Origin: Karstenula rhodostoma CBS 690.94
Taxonomy: Eukaryota > Ascomycota > Dothideomycetes > Pleosporales > Didymosphaeriaceae
Direction: 5' to 3'
NCBI GenBank assembly: GCA_010093485.1
Contig: MU001514.1
Span: 230,357 to 294,356 of the forward strand
DNA length: 64,000 bases
Part shown: in pieces, positions 11,841 to 26,013 of the stretch
How the letters are laid out: each line of letters starts with the position of its first letter
Position numbering within the stretch: position 1 is the stretch's first letter
The notes under the pieces: model-generated
What the model was told of the DNA's origin: nothing
What the model saw: the letters and a program-made list of their open reading frames with translations, nothing else
Database searches by the model: none
Program-made: the position numbers and the translations under genes

Positions 11841-12321
11841 TATGGGGTGTGGTGGTGAAGCATGTGAGGTGGTTCTGTGCTGTTTGTCGAGCGTGCAGCA
11901 ACGGCGGGAAGAGAGAGGGGTGGTAAGCTTGCGCGAAAGAGCGTATGCAGTAATTTATCCAATGGCTTGCATGCTCGTCTTTTTCATACGTTTGTATTGC
12001 GCGTACTACCAAGAAGATGTAGAAGAACTACAAGGGGTAGCATTCATTCAGAGTACCAGGTCTTCCTTACTCTCGTAGCCATGTACCCAACGAGCAAGCA
12101 TGTTCAGGAAGCAAAATGTATTACTGTTGCGATATTGATACGTGAATTTGTGGTCTCTAACGCTTTCATACAGTGGAGACACGCTGTCACACTGCAGAGC
12201 CAGAAACAGATCTACGCTGCGCATCGTGTATGTGGTATATCCCAAGATAGTGAATATTTATTAGGAAATGGGCATGAATATACAGCGTAAATTCGATGCG
12301 GAGCTATCAAAAGCAATGCTC
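11841..12321. other. Convergent intergenic region
   Basis: 3' flanks of the gene ending at 11840 and of the minus-strand ABC transporter ending at 12322. Nothing else recognised. Confidence 0.5.
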
Positions 12322-15300
12322 TCACGCCTCAATCCCCTGCTCCACACACATCCCCCCAAACACACTCCCCTCCCTCCCCACCAACACCCCGGGCCTCCCC
12401 CTCTCCACAACCCTCCCCCCACTCAGCACAACAACCTGCCCAAAATCCATGACGCCCCTCAACCGATGCGCAACCGCAACAACCGTACACCCCTTGTCCA
12501 CAAACTCCTCCCGGATAAGCTGCTGCATGATGGCCTCGCTCGCCTCGTCCAGACTAGACGTGACTTCGTCGAGGATAAGGATCCTAGGACGCGGCCGGAT
12601 GAGCAGCGTGCGAGCGAGGACGAGGAGTTGCGTCTGACCGGGGGACAGGGCGGTGGGTTTGAGAGGATGGTCGAGGATGGGGGCGAGCGAGGATGACTGG
12701 GCGGACGCGGCGAAGAGGGGCCAGAGGCGCACGCGCTCGAGGGCTGTGCGGTGGTCGGCGTCGGTGCGGTGGGCGTCTGGGTCGAGATTTCTTCGGAGGC
12801 TGCCGGGGAGGAGGTAGGGTTGTTGTGGGAGGCAGGCGATACGGGAGCGGAGGTTTTGGAGGGGGGCCGACGTGTGGGGAGTGCCGTCTATGAGGATGGA
12901 GCCGGACGAGGGGTCGAGGAGGCGCAGGAGGACGGAGAGCGTGGACGACTTTCCGCTGCCGGTACGGCCGACAATGGCGCAGGTGGAACCGGCGGGGATG
13001 TCGAAGGAAAGGTTGTTGAGGACGGGCGGGAGGTCGTCACTGCATGTGTCAGTTAGATGCATGGACGACAGAGGCTCCAGGGGAATCCTACCGATACTTC
13101 GCGCTCACGTTCCTGAACACGACGCTCCCTTGGCTGGGCCACAGATCGGGGATGACTCCACCAGGCGCATCTTCTTCAACCGCAGTGTCTTGCGAGAACG
13201 CCTTCAACCTCGCAATAGCCCCCAGGCTCGTCTCCAACGACGTCCACTCGACAATAAGCTGATTCAAACGGTCGTTGAAATTGAGCAGCGCGATCAAACC
13301 AACACCGATGGAACCAGCACTGCTCAGCCCGTTTACCTGAATTGCAAAGGTAACGAGCACAGTTGCCATTGCCGCCACCACGAATCCTAACACGAGGATA
13401 AGCCAACGCTGGATGCAGAAAAGGAGATAATACGGCTTCTGCGAGGCATCAAGCGTGGTGAACAGCGTCTCTTTCCACTTGGTGCACCAGGCGAGGGGAA
13501 CAATGGTGTCGAGACCGTCGACCGTCTCTTGGAAAACCGTTAAGAGTGGTGCACGAGCTTCAATATCGAGGAGTCGCAATTGACGACTGGTGCGCAGATA
13601 GAACTTCTGGAGGTAGTACAAGGCAACTAGAAGAAGTGGGATGAGAGCAGCAGTGTAGGAGGCACTAATAGATAGCAGGACTAATGCGGCTAGGCATTGA
13701 GCGGTTGCGTGCATTGTTCGCAACGTGCCTGAGGGCACGTCACGGTCAAGGTGCTGCATGTCTTGAGTGAAGCGATTGAGCGTTGTGCCGGTGGGTGTCG
13801 TGTCATGGAAGGACTGCTTTGCGCTGCGTCTGTGTTAGTAAAGTCTATCAAACCCGCGCTTGATGCAGGATCATGGCTTTGCTTACTGGATGACCGTATC
13901 TAACAGCGTATTATGCATGTTTTTTCCGGCGGCCGGGATCATCACCATGTATATGAACCAGATGCCAAACAGAATGCAGAAAAGCCCAAGGAGAGCTGCC
14001 ACGCCGTAGATACTGAGGTAGAAGCTTGTCCGATCGGGCGCAGTTGGTGTTTGAACAACGGATGACCATTGCTTCAACCAAACAGCTTGAACATGTCAGT
14101 AGAAAGAAGAGAGCAGATAGATCTTGAAAACGTACTAGGGAAGTTGTCTAGTGCCGCACTGAGGAGATGAGTTCCAGCAAGAAGTCCAAAGCGCCACCAG
14201 CCAACTGACTGTATGTAATGCTTGTATAGCGTCCAATCCTCTATTTTTCGAGCGGTGTCGATCTCTTCAGGATCCCCTGTAGAGACCGTTTTTGTATCTT
14301 CGCCGTTTATATAAGCACCGTTGTCAACAGCTTGGATCAGCTGTGTGAGATGCGAGCTGGTCTCGCTTTCTGCAATGATATCCTGTGGTGACTGCAGCTG
14401 TTCGATATGGCCATCCAAGGTGAAGCTTAATACAGTATCCATGAGGCGAATGACATTTGCTTATATGCGTCAGTACTTAGCGGATAACGGCTTAAAGAAG
14501 AAGAAAGTAGCCTTACGTGAGTGCGACGCGACAATCACAGTGGCACCGAGTTCCCGAAGCAGACCCTCCGTACTAAACACTGCGCGGCAGATATACGCCG
14601 TAGTGTGCGCGTCCATACCGCTCAATATATCATCAAGTATAAGGATTCTCCGCCTGGAGAACAGAGCTCTGGCAAGGGCCTAAACGAAGTACTTAGCCCA
14701 TACTTTCTTGACGCAACAAAGTGCTAATGAACTTACTACTCTCTGTTTTTGTCCACCGCTCAGGTTAGTCCCTTGACTTCCTACATCTGTCTGGTCTGCC
14801 GCATTGAGCGACTTGAAGTCTTCGGTAAGGGCACATGCATCTATAACTTTGCTGTACCACTGCTCATCGGGTCGTGTTTGACCAATGATGGCATCTCGCA
14901 CCGTACCGCTAGGAATCCATGGTGTTTGGGCACAGTACATAATCAACTCATCTGGTCTTTGAATATGTCTTCCATCGATATGGGGCAGGCGATTGAGGAG
15001 AGCTTTTATCAGAGTTGTCTTTCCACAGCCTGCCGGTCCAGAAAGGCCAACAAATTGGCCTGGGTGAATACCGAGATTGACATCGTGGAGAGAAAAGCTA
15101 TTGACGTTCGGGCCGGTCTTTAAGGTGACATCTTGGAATGAAAAGAGTAGTCTTTGGTTGTTATTTACTGATTCCGCCCGAGGTTCGTTATCTTCCATTG
15201 ACTCATTATCGTCCAGATGGGACATTACGGAGGAGTCAATGGATCTCACTGGGTGAACTTCCGAAAAGAATTCTTCCAATCGCTTGAGACATCCTGCTGC

Positions 15301-17101
15301 TGCCGCAACCTGTGGCAATGAAGCGATGAACCGCAGTGTTGATATTTCGAGCAGCGAGATCAGCGTTAGCGAGGTGAACGCCCTCTCGACCGTGAACTTC
15401 CCCTTTCCGAGGAGCGCAAAGACGGTGAAAGTCAGTACGGGGCCAGCATAGAATGGTAGATTTCCTAAGTCTTGTTAGCATCAAGTTTTAAGCCTGAGCT
15501 GGTGTTTCTCACCGAGTGCATTCAGGAAAACGGTATACCGTCTGAACACCTTGAACGTGCGGATCTCCTTCTCTCTTAGCGCCTGAATGTCTTTGATAAC
15601 GTACTTCGCGAAACCCATCATTTTGATAGACTTGACGAAGCCTAGAACAATCGAAGTCGCTGACACACGCTCTTGAGTTGCAGCGTTCCACTTCGCTTGT
15701 CGCGGACTCATTTGGCGTGACAGATAGACAGCTAGGCCGGAACTCACTGTTCAGGTAATCCATCGTTAGCTAGCTGTCGATAAGCTCTATGCATGACTTA
15801 CAAAATGCAACGCCAAAAGGAACAACCCACACCACACCCAGTTGCCTCCGTAGCAAGTAGACAGCAATCCCAATCTCCACTATACCAGCCCAAATCTCAT
15901 TGTAAACCGGGACAACATCGGTCACACCGTCAACATCCACGCTCATCAGCGTGACGGGTGCTCGATCGCTCAAAGCACCAGGGGCCGACTCCAGCGTGCG
16001 AGCATACAACATGCTCACCAGCGCGCCGCGTACCATGGTGACCAGCTGATACGTCTTGTGTTGGTAGTAAGTCTTGCTGATGGCAAGGGAGAGGTAGAGA
16101 AGCCCAGTTGCGGCTATCAAGCCGTATCCAACGTTTGGGTCCCGGTCCTCGGAAGGTTTATCGAGATGCGCGATAATAGCCTGGAATAGGAACGGTTGCG
16201 TATAGCTCAGTGCCAACATCACCGTCCTAGGGACTACCAGGAAGGCCACGTCAAGTTTAAAAGCTCGAAGACAGATTCTAAACAAAACTTCTTCATCGAA
16301 TTTGGACTGGGGGGCAGCCAGCAGTCGTTTCGACCCAAATTCCTCTTTGATGGCCATCAGATCCATCGGCCGGAATGTCGCTCTATACCCTCGATTCATC
16401 AGCCCGTTCAGCCACCAGAACACTCTCCTCGCATATACGCCGCTGAGTGTCTCTGGCGCTAGACTCCGGAAATCTTCCATCAGCCATGCGAATTTGTCCT
16501 GCGCTTCTGCAATCAGGAGTACGACTTTGAAAGCGACGCACGCGCTAGCTGCGATGGATACAGTCGCTGGAAGTGGGCACAGCCAAGAAGTGCGTAATTG
16601 CACCACATCGAATATCGTGCTGAAAAACAGGTAGACGTTGATTGCATCGGAGCTCCGCGGGGATCTGACATGTTCGAAGAGAGATAGTCCACTCAATGCT
16701 AGGACTACGGCTACTAGGAGGGTGTGTGCTGCGATGGCTGATTGTGAGCCAGCGATGCCGCGAGATGTCGCTGTGAAGACAAGTAGAGAAAGTTGTGCGG
16801 CAAAGAGCAGAACGTATAGCAACTAGAACATAAATCAGTACAGGTCATAAGATCGTAAGGCCCCATTCACCTGCTTCCCTATCACCAAGCGATTCCATTT
16901 CGCCTTCCTCTGCTCGCATCGGAGCCAAAATGCCCTTAGAGGAGCATATATCAAGAACAAGGCAGAGGGCAGAATACTCAGTATACTTCTCTCAAACAAC
17001 AATGTAAAGTCGAATCCAACATCGTGGCCATGGAGCGCTGGCTTAAAAAAATCGTCCTTCGTCTCACTAACGTTTGCAAGTAGTCTCAAGGCGCCATCCA
17101 T
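12322..17101 (-). CDS. ABCC-type (MRP-like) full ABC transporter
   Basis: Minus-strand model with nine exons: 17101-16871, 16822-15802, 15746-15513, 15464-14737, 14679-14517, 14459-14136, 14085-13887, 13829-13092 and 13039-12322. All phases join, giving 1451 aa. An N-terminal hydrophobic block (TMD0-like) precedes the TMD1-NBD1-TMD2-NBD2 core. NBD1 has Walker A GPAGCGKTT, signature LSGGQKQR and Walker B ILILDD, with Asp where the catalytic Glu usually sits. NBD2 has Walker A GRTGSGKSS, an altered signature LSPGQ and Walker B ILILDE. This asymmetry is typical of the ABCC subfamily, whose members export conjugates, drugs or secondary metabolites across plasma or vacuolar membranes. The substrate cannot be told from sequence. 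No biosynthetic gene cluster flanks it. Confidence 0.9.
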
Positions 17102-17718
17102 AACTTCACAGTTGGATTAAGTAATTGTAGGAGAATGCCAAGCAACGGGAGCGAAGCTTAATGTACATAAGAGCTCTCGATTTCTGATTGGGGCGCGGTA
17201 CCCAGATGCGCATTCGCGATTGATCTACGTGCAAGGGCGATGCCTAGTCCCAGATAAGAAGGTACGGCATGGGCTGACTCACGCAATCGCACATATTGTG
17301 ACTCGAAGAACAACTATCGGGAAAGATCGTTGCAGTGACCCTATGGTCAAAGCAAACATAGCCAAGAGATTTATGGACAGATGGAAGACTCATTGTAGTA
17401 GTGCACGGCGCGTACTTAGCTCCTGGGATCTATCTGGATATGTAGCACACGAGGCCTGCTCGCATCTGGCATGCGCAACACCTATTTTGACCCCAGCAAC
17501 CCTCTTATAGATGCTTATTCCCCTTCGTATACTCGTGTAAACGCATCTCTTCGTAACGTGACCAAATGGGCTCCAAGGCTCTATGGCGGTCGTATGAATT
17601 TCCAAAGATGCCGTGATTGGCTGGAACGTATGGAGATGTGATGAGCCCGCTCAAATGCAAAACAAACAGACCATGACGTAAAACGCGTATCCAACACGGG
17701 TACTCGCGTATACATGAC
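17102..17718. other. Intergenic
   Basis: Promoter side of the ABC transporter and 3' flank of the Ran-binding protein gene. No features recognised. Confidence 0.5.
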
Positions 17719-19486
17719 TCAAACATACTCCTGCGAGGACTTAATACCTTCTACCTGCCTCCAGAGCTCAGCGGCACGCTCCACTTTCAGCTGGTTTGCG
17801 TCAGCCGATCTGGCTATATGTTCAGGAAGGGGCCCGCTAGTTACCCTGAGCATGTGTGACTCAACCTCGCCAGTAGTCGTGGGTGCAGCGAAGAGCAATC
17901 TGCCATCGTTGGGCTCATTGCCGGAGGCATCACCGAATCTCAATTTGCTTGTAACCGCCACATTCAACAGCAGACGATGCGTACCGTCAGCACGCAGGAC
18001 GAACCTCGCCTTATATGGCTCTTCGCGGCTGACATTCAGCTTCAAGGGCCCGACGCCACGCTCTTGCCAGGACTTCTTTCCGTCCTGATTGACAAAAGTG
18101 TAAAGTTTTGCGCGGCCTATCCATGCAGCAACCTCGTTTTCTTCACCTGTTTCAGGCGGTCCTGCAGCGGAGAGCAAGGGTTGGTTGGATCGTCGTTCAG
18201 GTTCGTTCCCATCAGCGTCTCCGTCTTGATCATCAGCAGCATCATCGTCCCCCTCAGAGTCCGAAGCAGCCTTCGTCTCTGCGGCTCCGAACTCAGGGGC
18301 GGTCTTTTCCTTCAAGCCAGTGATACTACCACCGCCTCCAAAGGTGGAGAGCCCAGGCTTGCCTCCAATGACACTTCCGAACGCACTTCCGCCCAGTGAG
18401 CCTCCAAAGGTCGAACCTCCCGCGTTGGAGGCACTGGCGAACGAAGACGTAGCACCGCCAAGGCTAGCGAAGCCACTCGAGGTGGATACTGGTGCAGCGG
18501 GTTTCGATGCAAAAGAGGATAGCTTGTTGCCGGTTGCTGCGCCGAAAGGAGAACTGGCAGTGGTCTTGGCAGCGGCTGCGAACGGTGACGCGGTTGAGCT
18601 AGCGAATGCCCCGAAGCCAGAGCTTTTGAAAGCTGTGTCCGAAGTCTGATGTTGATCTTTCGTGGAAGGCTCAGAAGGTTTCGCAGAGGACTTTGGAGCC
18701 ATCGTTGCGAAGGGCGATGCGGAAGAGGTATTGGAGAAGCCACTGCCGGGAGGAATCTGAGAGCTATCAGCACTGTATTGTTACATGTGGTGCTGCGTAG
18801 CATACCTTAGATTTGGTTTGGACCACCTTCGATACAGGATCAGAATCAACTCCGTCCCTTGGCCGCTTTGTGTCGCGCTCTTCTGGCTTTGTTGTTGCAA
18901 TGGTGGCTCCAGATGGCCCAGCTGTCGTGTCGTTGCTGACTGCAGTCTGCTCGAGCTTCCGTTTGTTCTTGGGGCTGGTCACGGTAGCGCCGCCCTTGTT
19001 TGAAGCATCTCCTTCGGGAGTAGCCTGTCTACTGGTGGAAGCAGCGGTGGAGGGTGCGTTTACGTCGCCTTCGTTCTCGGCGATAGAAGCAATGTCGCCA
19101 TTCGCCCTCTTCTTCAGCAATTCGGTGTCGGAGCCTATAGGGCTAGTGATGTCTCTTGACTTCTTGCGTGTGTGGCGCTCGTGCTTCTTGCCCAACGGTT
19201 TCGCATCCTCGGCTACATCCTCAAAATCTTCGCGGCTTCGCTTGCGCCGCAGCCGACCCCGCTCGTTGTCTGATCCGGAGGTGCTGGCTTCGCCGACTTG
19301 GTCATTGTGAGCAGCGTCGGCCATGGACTGGTCGGAGCAGGGTGCTTGATCCGCAGTTCCCTGCGCATCGATGCGGGTCTCTTTCAGCTTCTCCCTCACT
19401 GGCCGGCCTTCGCTATCACTGCTTCTGTCGCTACGCGCCGGCGAGGCAAGCTGGTCGGACTTTGCTACACTAAGTGGCTTATCCAT
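17719..19486 (-). CDS. RanBP3/Yrb2/Hba1-like Ran-binding protein
   Basis: Minus-strand model: exon 19486-18806, intron 18805-18757 (donor GTATGC, acceptor CTCAG), exon 18756-17719, giving 572 aa. The N-terminal 230 residues are charged and Ser/Thr-rich with Arg/Lys clusters (RLRRKRSRED, KKHERHTRKKSRD, KNKRK) that look like nuclear localisation signals. The middle is rich in Phe-Gly-type motifs (SGFGAF, SPFGAA, STFGGS, SAFGS). The C-terminal 130 residues form a Ran-binding domain: KLYTFVNQDGKKSWQERGVG, then PLKLNVS and KARFVLRADGTHRLLLN. NLS, FG motifs and a C-terminal RanBD is the layout of Yrb2/Hba1/RanBP3, a Ran-GTP-binding cofactor of Crm1-dependent nuclear export. A nucleoporin of the Nup2/Nup50 type is the main alternative. 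Confidence 0.82.
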
Positions 19487-20392
19487 GGTGCGAACGGCGA
19501 CGCGCCAACGCAGTCGGGTTCGTGGTGTTGGAGATGTGGTGATCTACTGGTGTTTAAAAACGGGGCTCGCCTGCTTGGGCAAACTAATCGTCGGTGGGAG
19601 TTTTGTGCAATCGCCCTGTTGGAAGGAAAGGCTTGACCTTGGGGGCGCACTTGGGTTGCCCTCGTGAGCAGAATCGGAGCGCGGAGGAGGGTGCGAGACG
19701 GGTCTACTGAGGCTGTGGCGGGAGCGCTTAGCAGCGACGACGAGAAGGGTTGCTGAGTGGAAGGGTGTTTGGAGGAGAGACGCAAAGGCGGTGTGCACAA
19801 ATTTGCTGGCGGTATTGCCGGGCAGGAGAACGAGCCGAGCGGGACCGTGTGGTGGTGGAGTGAAGTGGGAGATGATGGTTCGAAAGCTTGGACGCATTGC
19901 TGGCAGCCGTTTGGCTAGGCTGCGCCGGCGCCTGTAGATACTATTGACGCGTGCGGACCCTCTGGCTCTCTGGCCTTCACGCCGCATCGGCACGCCTGCA
20001 TTGAGCTTGCAGTTGGGCCAGCCTGGTGAATGGCCGCAATTAGACGCGCAGGTGCCTGGACTGGTCGAGTAGATCGGCGGCCTCAGAAAAGCCAACGATG
20101 CGGGACAGCATCCATGGTGGGGCGCTTTGTTTGCGTCGTTGCACTCGGCGAGCCATCGCGGTGGTAGCGACCGCTCGGCTTTTGGGACTCTGTAAGCACA
20201 TGGGTACACCTCCAACGAGACAGAAGATGGTCCAGTCTCAGACATACATACTATCAATCGACGCACAACGCATCTTGCCCATTGTCCACTTGGCTATATC
20301 TATTCGTGTCACTTTGCACCGTTGAACCAACCCAAATTGCCCAATCCCCTCGCTAACCCACAGCTACAAGTACATGGCTAGAAACACAGGCG
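19487..20392. other. Intergenic
   Basis: About 0.9 kb between the promoter of the Ran-binding protein gene and the 3' end of the Yip-type gene. A 240-codon minus-strand frame (19544-20266) is low-complexity Pro/Ser/Arg sequence with no domain, and I treat it as chance. Confidence 0.5.
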
Positions 20393-21472
20393 CTAGCTGA
20401 TGAAACAGATGCATCCCAGCGCGATGTAGAACACGAACAGAGGGTATACGGCAATGCCGACGCGGTTTCGCACAACGCCCGAGCCGCCCATGATACTGAT
20501 CCCCGCTGCCAAGGACCACGCGATCAGAACGAGATAAACGGGAATGCGGACCAGCATAGGCACAATGCCGGTCGCACTGAGTGCCGAAGCGATTACGAGG
20601 GGGAAGAGGGTGTAGCCGATGATGGAGACAGACTGGAAGAAGGCACTGTTGCGATCAGTCTTTGCTCCCGTTTTGCACCTTCAAGACTCACATGTTGCCG
20701 CCCAGCAGCTTGATTTGCATCGTCACCACGGCTTCTCCCAGCCACACCATTGCGAAGATGCCCGAGAACACCAAATCTTTCTGCTCATCCTTTGCACCTC
20801 GGGAGAGGAACAAGCTCAGCAACAAGCAGAAGATGAGCGGACCCCACAAATCCCAGTCTCGCAGACCTTCACTCATGCCGCCCTGCAGAATGACATCCGC
20901 GTCCGGCCATCTTCCAGCAAGTCCTCCGAGGCCACCGCCCACAGCGTCAGCCTCTCCGCGTTCAGCAGCCCCTATTCCTCCACCGCGTTGCATGATGCCT
21001 CCCAGAAGGTACTTGGGCCACAGCACTTGCTTGAGCTTCTCCCATATTGCCAGCAGGTCTCGCGACAGCGTCTCCCAGACTGTTTCGTCTATGGTGTTCG
21101 TTGGCGCACGACGGTCCTCGCCGCCCACCGCCGAAGTCAGGTAGGATTGTGTGTTTCCTCCAGACCTTGATCCAATGTTTCCTGTGAGCGGTGCGCGGTC
21201 GGAGGTGCCTTGTATGGGGTCGTCGAGGTCGTCCAGCGTCGCTATACACGGGTCAGCTGTGAACGCTGGCTGAAATGCAGCACTGCGCCATGAGACGCAT
21301 TCTCGTGAATTCGTCCTGATTTTGACATGCTAGTCGACTCCACGGTCTCCTTGGCGCAGTGTTGCAGGCGTGGTGGAGGTAGCTCACCATCATCTGGGTC
21401 GATTAGGTCCCGCTCCAGGGCATCGTCGTCGTATTCATTTGCCATGGAGGCGCTCGGCATCATGGCCGCCAT
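20393..21472 (-). CDS. Yip1-domain Golgi membrane protein (Yip4/YIPF6-like)
   Basis: Minus-strand model: exons 21472-21388, 21241-20692 and 20645-20393, giving 295 aa. The N-terminal half is soluble and acidic (DDDALERDLIDPDD). A conserved stretch, TIDETVWETLSRDLLAIWEKLKQVLWP, leads into about five membrane segments beginning DLWGPLIFCLLLSLFLS and ending with the C-terminus at the membrane. The DLWGPL motif before the first membrane segment and the 'VSIIGYTLFPL' motif in exon 3 are hallmarks of the Yip1/YIPF family. These proteins bind Rab GTPases in ER-Golgi membranes; the closest relatives I recall are Yip4 and YIPF6. Several alternative ATGs lie in frame near the start (residues 4, 5 and 10). 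The gene is divergent from GALT, about 300 bp apart. Confidence 0.85.
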
Positions 21473-21780
21473 TTCCGCAACCCACTTGCAGTCGATACGC
21501 GGGTATAGCTAGCTCGAACGGGCAGCTAGGGTGTTGAATTGATGGCGCGTGGTGAGGCTGTTTCCCTACGTTGCAACTTGGCAAGAGCTACCCTGGCTTC
21601 CGGGCACACTACTCCTTTCGGAATCGTTTCCGCACTACGCCTGCGTCACAGTCACTATATTATCCTCGCAACAGGAACCATGTGCTTGCGAAATCTTCGG
21701 TAGTTCCGCCAGCGGCTCTTTTAAATATCCCGTGCTCCCGCGCTCTGGTCTGGCCTCGTATTGGCAATTGTGTGTTCACC
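21473..21780. promoter_or_regulatory. Shared divergent promoter region, Yip-type gene / GALT
   Basis: 308 bp between the two start codons, so it must contain both core promoters. I see no distinct TATA box or recognisable galactose-regulator site. Confidence 0.4.
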
Positions 21781-23148
<1,368 letters not shown>

Positions 23149-23760
23149 AAGATTTGTGTTCAAGCGCACTATTGTTTGAAGGTTGGAATTCGATGTACAT
23201 ATATCGAACCTTGTTGTTGGAGATACCACGTTGGATGCATATTAAACAAACATGGAATTTTACGAAGTTTCGAAACCTCTGGAATTGAGCTGGTGGCGGT
23301 GGGGGATCATTCCAGTTGATATTGGGTAATATCATATCGTATTCCAAATAAATCTTGTGCTCCAATTTCATTGCATAGACGATTGAATCCACATGCCGGA
23401 GAGACTTGTAACATCAATAACAGTTTTCTTCCGAATCATGCTGGTGATTAAGTCATGGCTACACAAGACGTTCCACCTGTGTTTATCATCCGATCAATTT
23501 GGTGCACCTCTTTCGATTGATGATTCTCCACTCTGACCTATTAACGCCTTAAAGGTATCGAATTCGCTGGGGACCACGAATCGCGGGCGAACGGTCTCAG
23601 GTACTTGTCACGCACAGACCGTCTCTCTCCGAATGTTTTCCGGGCATCATACCACAAGCAAAACATCAGTCGACGCGCAGTCTTCGGTCGCCTCTGAATC
23701 TTTCCGAGTATTTTCTCGCAAGTTGTTTTCCTCCTCCCTCGTCGCCTTTGACCACGCACA
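23149..23760. other. Intergenic, 3' flank and ERG28 promoter
   Basis: No gene recognised. The 300 bp before 23761 contain pyrimidine-rich tracts expected of a fungal 5' leader. Confidence 0.5.
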
Positions 23761-24345
23761 ATGGGCCTGGAACTCGCGTCACACCTCCCTCCCTTCGAGG
23801 GCCTGCTGCCAAAGTGGCTGCTCCTCGTACGTACCTCGAACCACATTAACAGACATGCACGCAACGTTCGCATTTTCTCGTACTTTTGCAGTCTCTAACC
23901 ACCCAACGCGCAGGTCTCGGTAATCTCCCTCGCCAACTCCATCCAAGCCTACACAACCCTCCACTACGCGGCCCGCGTGTACAACCCCAACCCAGACAAC
24001 ACCAAGATCCCCTCGAACCTCACGCTATACACGTCCCCCGGGAAGCCCACGCCGCTTCAGCCCGGCGAGCTCCCCTCGCAGGTCACGCCGCTGTCCAGCC
24101 GCAAGTGGGGCACCTGGACCGCGCTCACGGGCATCCTGCGCTTCTACGTCGCGTACCATATCAATGAGAAGGCGATGTTTGAGCTGGGCATGTGGACGTA
24201 TGCGGTTGCGTGGGCGCATTATATGAGTGAGTGGTGGGTGTTTAGGACGACGAGGTGGGGGACGCCGTTGGCGGGGCCCGTGGTGATCAGTACAGGGAGT
24301 TTGGTGTGGATGTTTTTGCAGAGGGAGTATTATTTGGGTCAGTAG
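23761..24345 (+). CDS. ERG28: ERG28 ergosterol-biosynthesis scaffold protein
   Basis: Model: exon 23761-23826, intron 23827-23913 (donor GTACGT, acceptor GCGCAG), exon 23914-24345, giving 165 aa. Erg28 is a small ER membrane protein that tethers the C-4 demethylation enzymes (Erg25, Erg26, Erg27) and Erg6. The sequence shows four hydrophobic segments and family landmarks: ISLANSIQAYTTLHYAARVYN after the intron, LSSRKWGTWTALTGILRFYVAYHI in the middle, and YAVAWAHYMSEWWVFRT toward the end. The length matches the family (148 aa in budding yeast). Two alternative AG acceptors lie close together; the one at 23912-23913 restores the family sequence. Confidence 0.93.
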
Positions 24346-24681
24346 AGCGGGTGGGGAGTGTGAGAAGGGAGGATACCGAGGCAATACGACGTGCTGAAGA
24401 TCGTAGGGAAGGCTTGGTTGCACATCATATCTTTGCAGTTCGTGTAGATATCTTGGGTGGGATAGTGTTTGTGGATATGATGAATAATGCTAATATCAAT
24501 CGTCGACCTACGATGACAGACAACGACGCTGTCAGATGCCATTGAAAGTCAACTTCAATTGTAACTAAGACTCAGATACTGCCTGCTTGCAAGGCTACTA
24601 TGGGGAGCAAATATTTACGCATCATTTGTTTCCAGGCCGTTGTTCACCACAACCATCTTGATCTAAACGATCCTCGGTTTC
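24346..24681. other. Convergent intergenic region
   Basis: 336 bp holding the 3' ends of ERG28 and of the ketoacyl-CoA reductase gene. Nothing else seen. Confidence 0.5.
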
Positions 24682-25758
24682 CTACTGCTTCTTCGCATCC
24701 CTGGCTGCCTTTCTCAGTGCTCGCTTCCGGATATCCTCGTGCATGCTTCTGTTGATCTTCACAACGATCGGTGCCCTCTCACCAATGAACCTGGACAAAA
24801 ACCAGATCATCAGACCGTGGCTCCAGTAAGGAGCGCTGGTGAAAGCCACATTCTGCGCGCCACCACTCCTGCCAAGCTTGCCCAGTACACTTCTCACAAA
24901 CTGGCGCGGGTTAGGCACCAGAGCGGACGGCTTGCGGATCTTGGACATAGCGGTAGTGACGAGGTGGGATTGTACACACTGTACGTGCACACCGTGGGGT
25001 TCGAGTTCAGAGGCGAGAGCGGTGGACCACTGCTGGAGGAACGCCTTGCTGCCAGAGTAGGTCGCGAGGAGAGGTGTGGGGAAGAAGCCACCGGTAGAAG
25101 CCATTGTGAGGATAAGGCCGCGCTTACGCGAGATCATGCCGGGCGCAACCGTCTGCGTGACCTTCAGGGTAGCCATGCAGTTGATGGTGATGATGTTGTT
25201 CATCTCATCGGCGGGTGTCTCGACAAATGGGACCGGAATGCTGTGGCTCTGGCCCACGTTGTTGATCAGAATGCTGACGTCCAAGCCGTCGATGAGCTTC
25301 CTTAGCGCAGCATAATCACTGTCCTTGTTCTGCCCGAAGTCCATGGCGAGCGTCTTCACGGAGATCTTGGGGCCATATTTGGTAGAGATGTCGGAGGCAA
25401 GGGAGTCGAGCTTGGATTGCGTGCGCGAAACGAGGAGGAGGCTGTAGCCTTTGGCAGCGAGTGACAGGGCGAACTCCTTACCAATGCCATCGCTGGCACC
25501 GGTGATCAGAGCCCATGAGCCGCGAGGACCGTAAGAGGATAGCTGGTGAAATTAGTCTCCAAGCTTGTGACGTAACACGAAGCATCTCACAGATTTGCCT
25601 GGCAGAATGAACAGGCTGAACAAGACACGGATGAAGCTTATGATAGGTACGGCGAGTGCGCATGTACCAGCGACCAAGAGTACAGCGACGAGGAGGTAAG
25701 ATGACTTGGAGTCAACCGTGACTCCGAGTCGATCCGTGAACTGCCTTGTAGGATCCAT
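24682..25758 (-). CDS. Very-long-chain 3-ketoacyl-CoA reductase
   Basis: Minus-strand model: exon 25758-25591, intron 25590-25543, exon 25542-24682, giving 342 aa. An N-terminal membrane anchor (residues about 20-55) precedes a short-chain dehydrogenase domain. The cofactor loop TGASDGIG is at residues 70-77, NNVG at about 150, and the catalytic YSGSK with Tyr at about residue 218; a preceding Ser lies in MASTGG. N-terminal anchor plus this SDR core and length match fungal KAR (Ybr159w/Ifa38 and animal HSD17B12), which reduces 3-ketoacyl-CoA in the ER fatty-acid elongation cycle for sphingolipids. The C-terminus is Lys/Arg-rich ([10 protein letters not shown]), consistent with ER retention but not a strict KKXX. 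Divergent from the uS17 gene, 255 bp apart. Confidence 0.93.
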
Positions 25759-26013
25759 GATAACCCTGGTGGCTCAGCAAAAACGGATTGGGTGCATCCA
25801 AGCAATTGTTCTGGCGATGAGATTATTTGAGAGCTTGAGGGGTCACAAGCCGCGGCAACTCTCCATTGGCTAGCGCGGGGCGCGGCAGCACAATACTCCG
25901 TCGCACCTTCCGCGCCAAGTGAAAGCCAGCTCGCTTAGTAGCCACCACTGCGATTTTCGACGCCTTCACGACTACGACTGACCAACAGACCGACAACAAA
26001 CCCGACCGCAACC
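25759..26013. promoter_or_regulatory. Shared divergent promoter, KAR / uS17 genes
   Basis: 255 bp between two start codons on opposite strands. The half next to the ribosomal-protein gene is C-rich (ACCAACAGACCGACAAC), typical of strongly expressed fungal genes. Confidence 0.45.
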
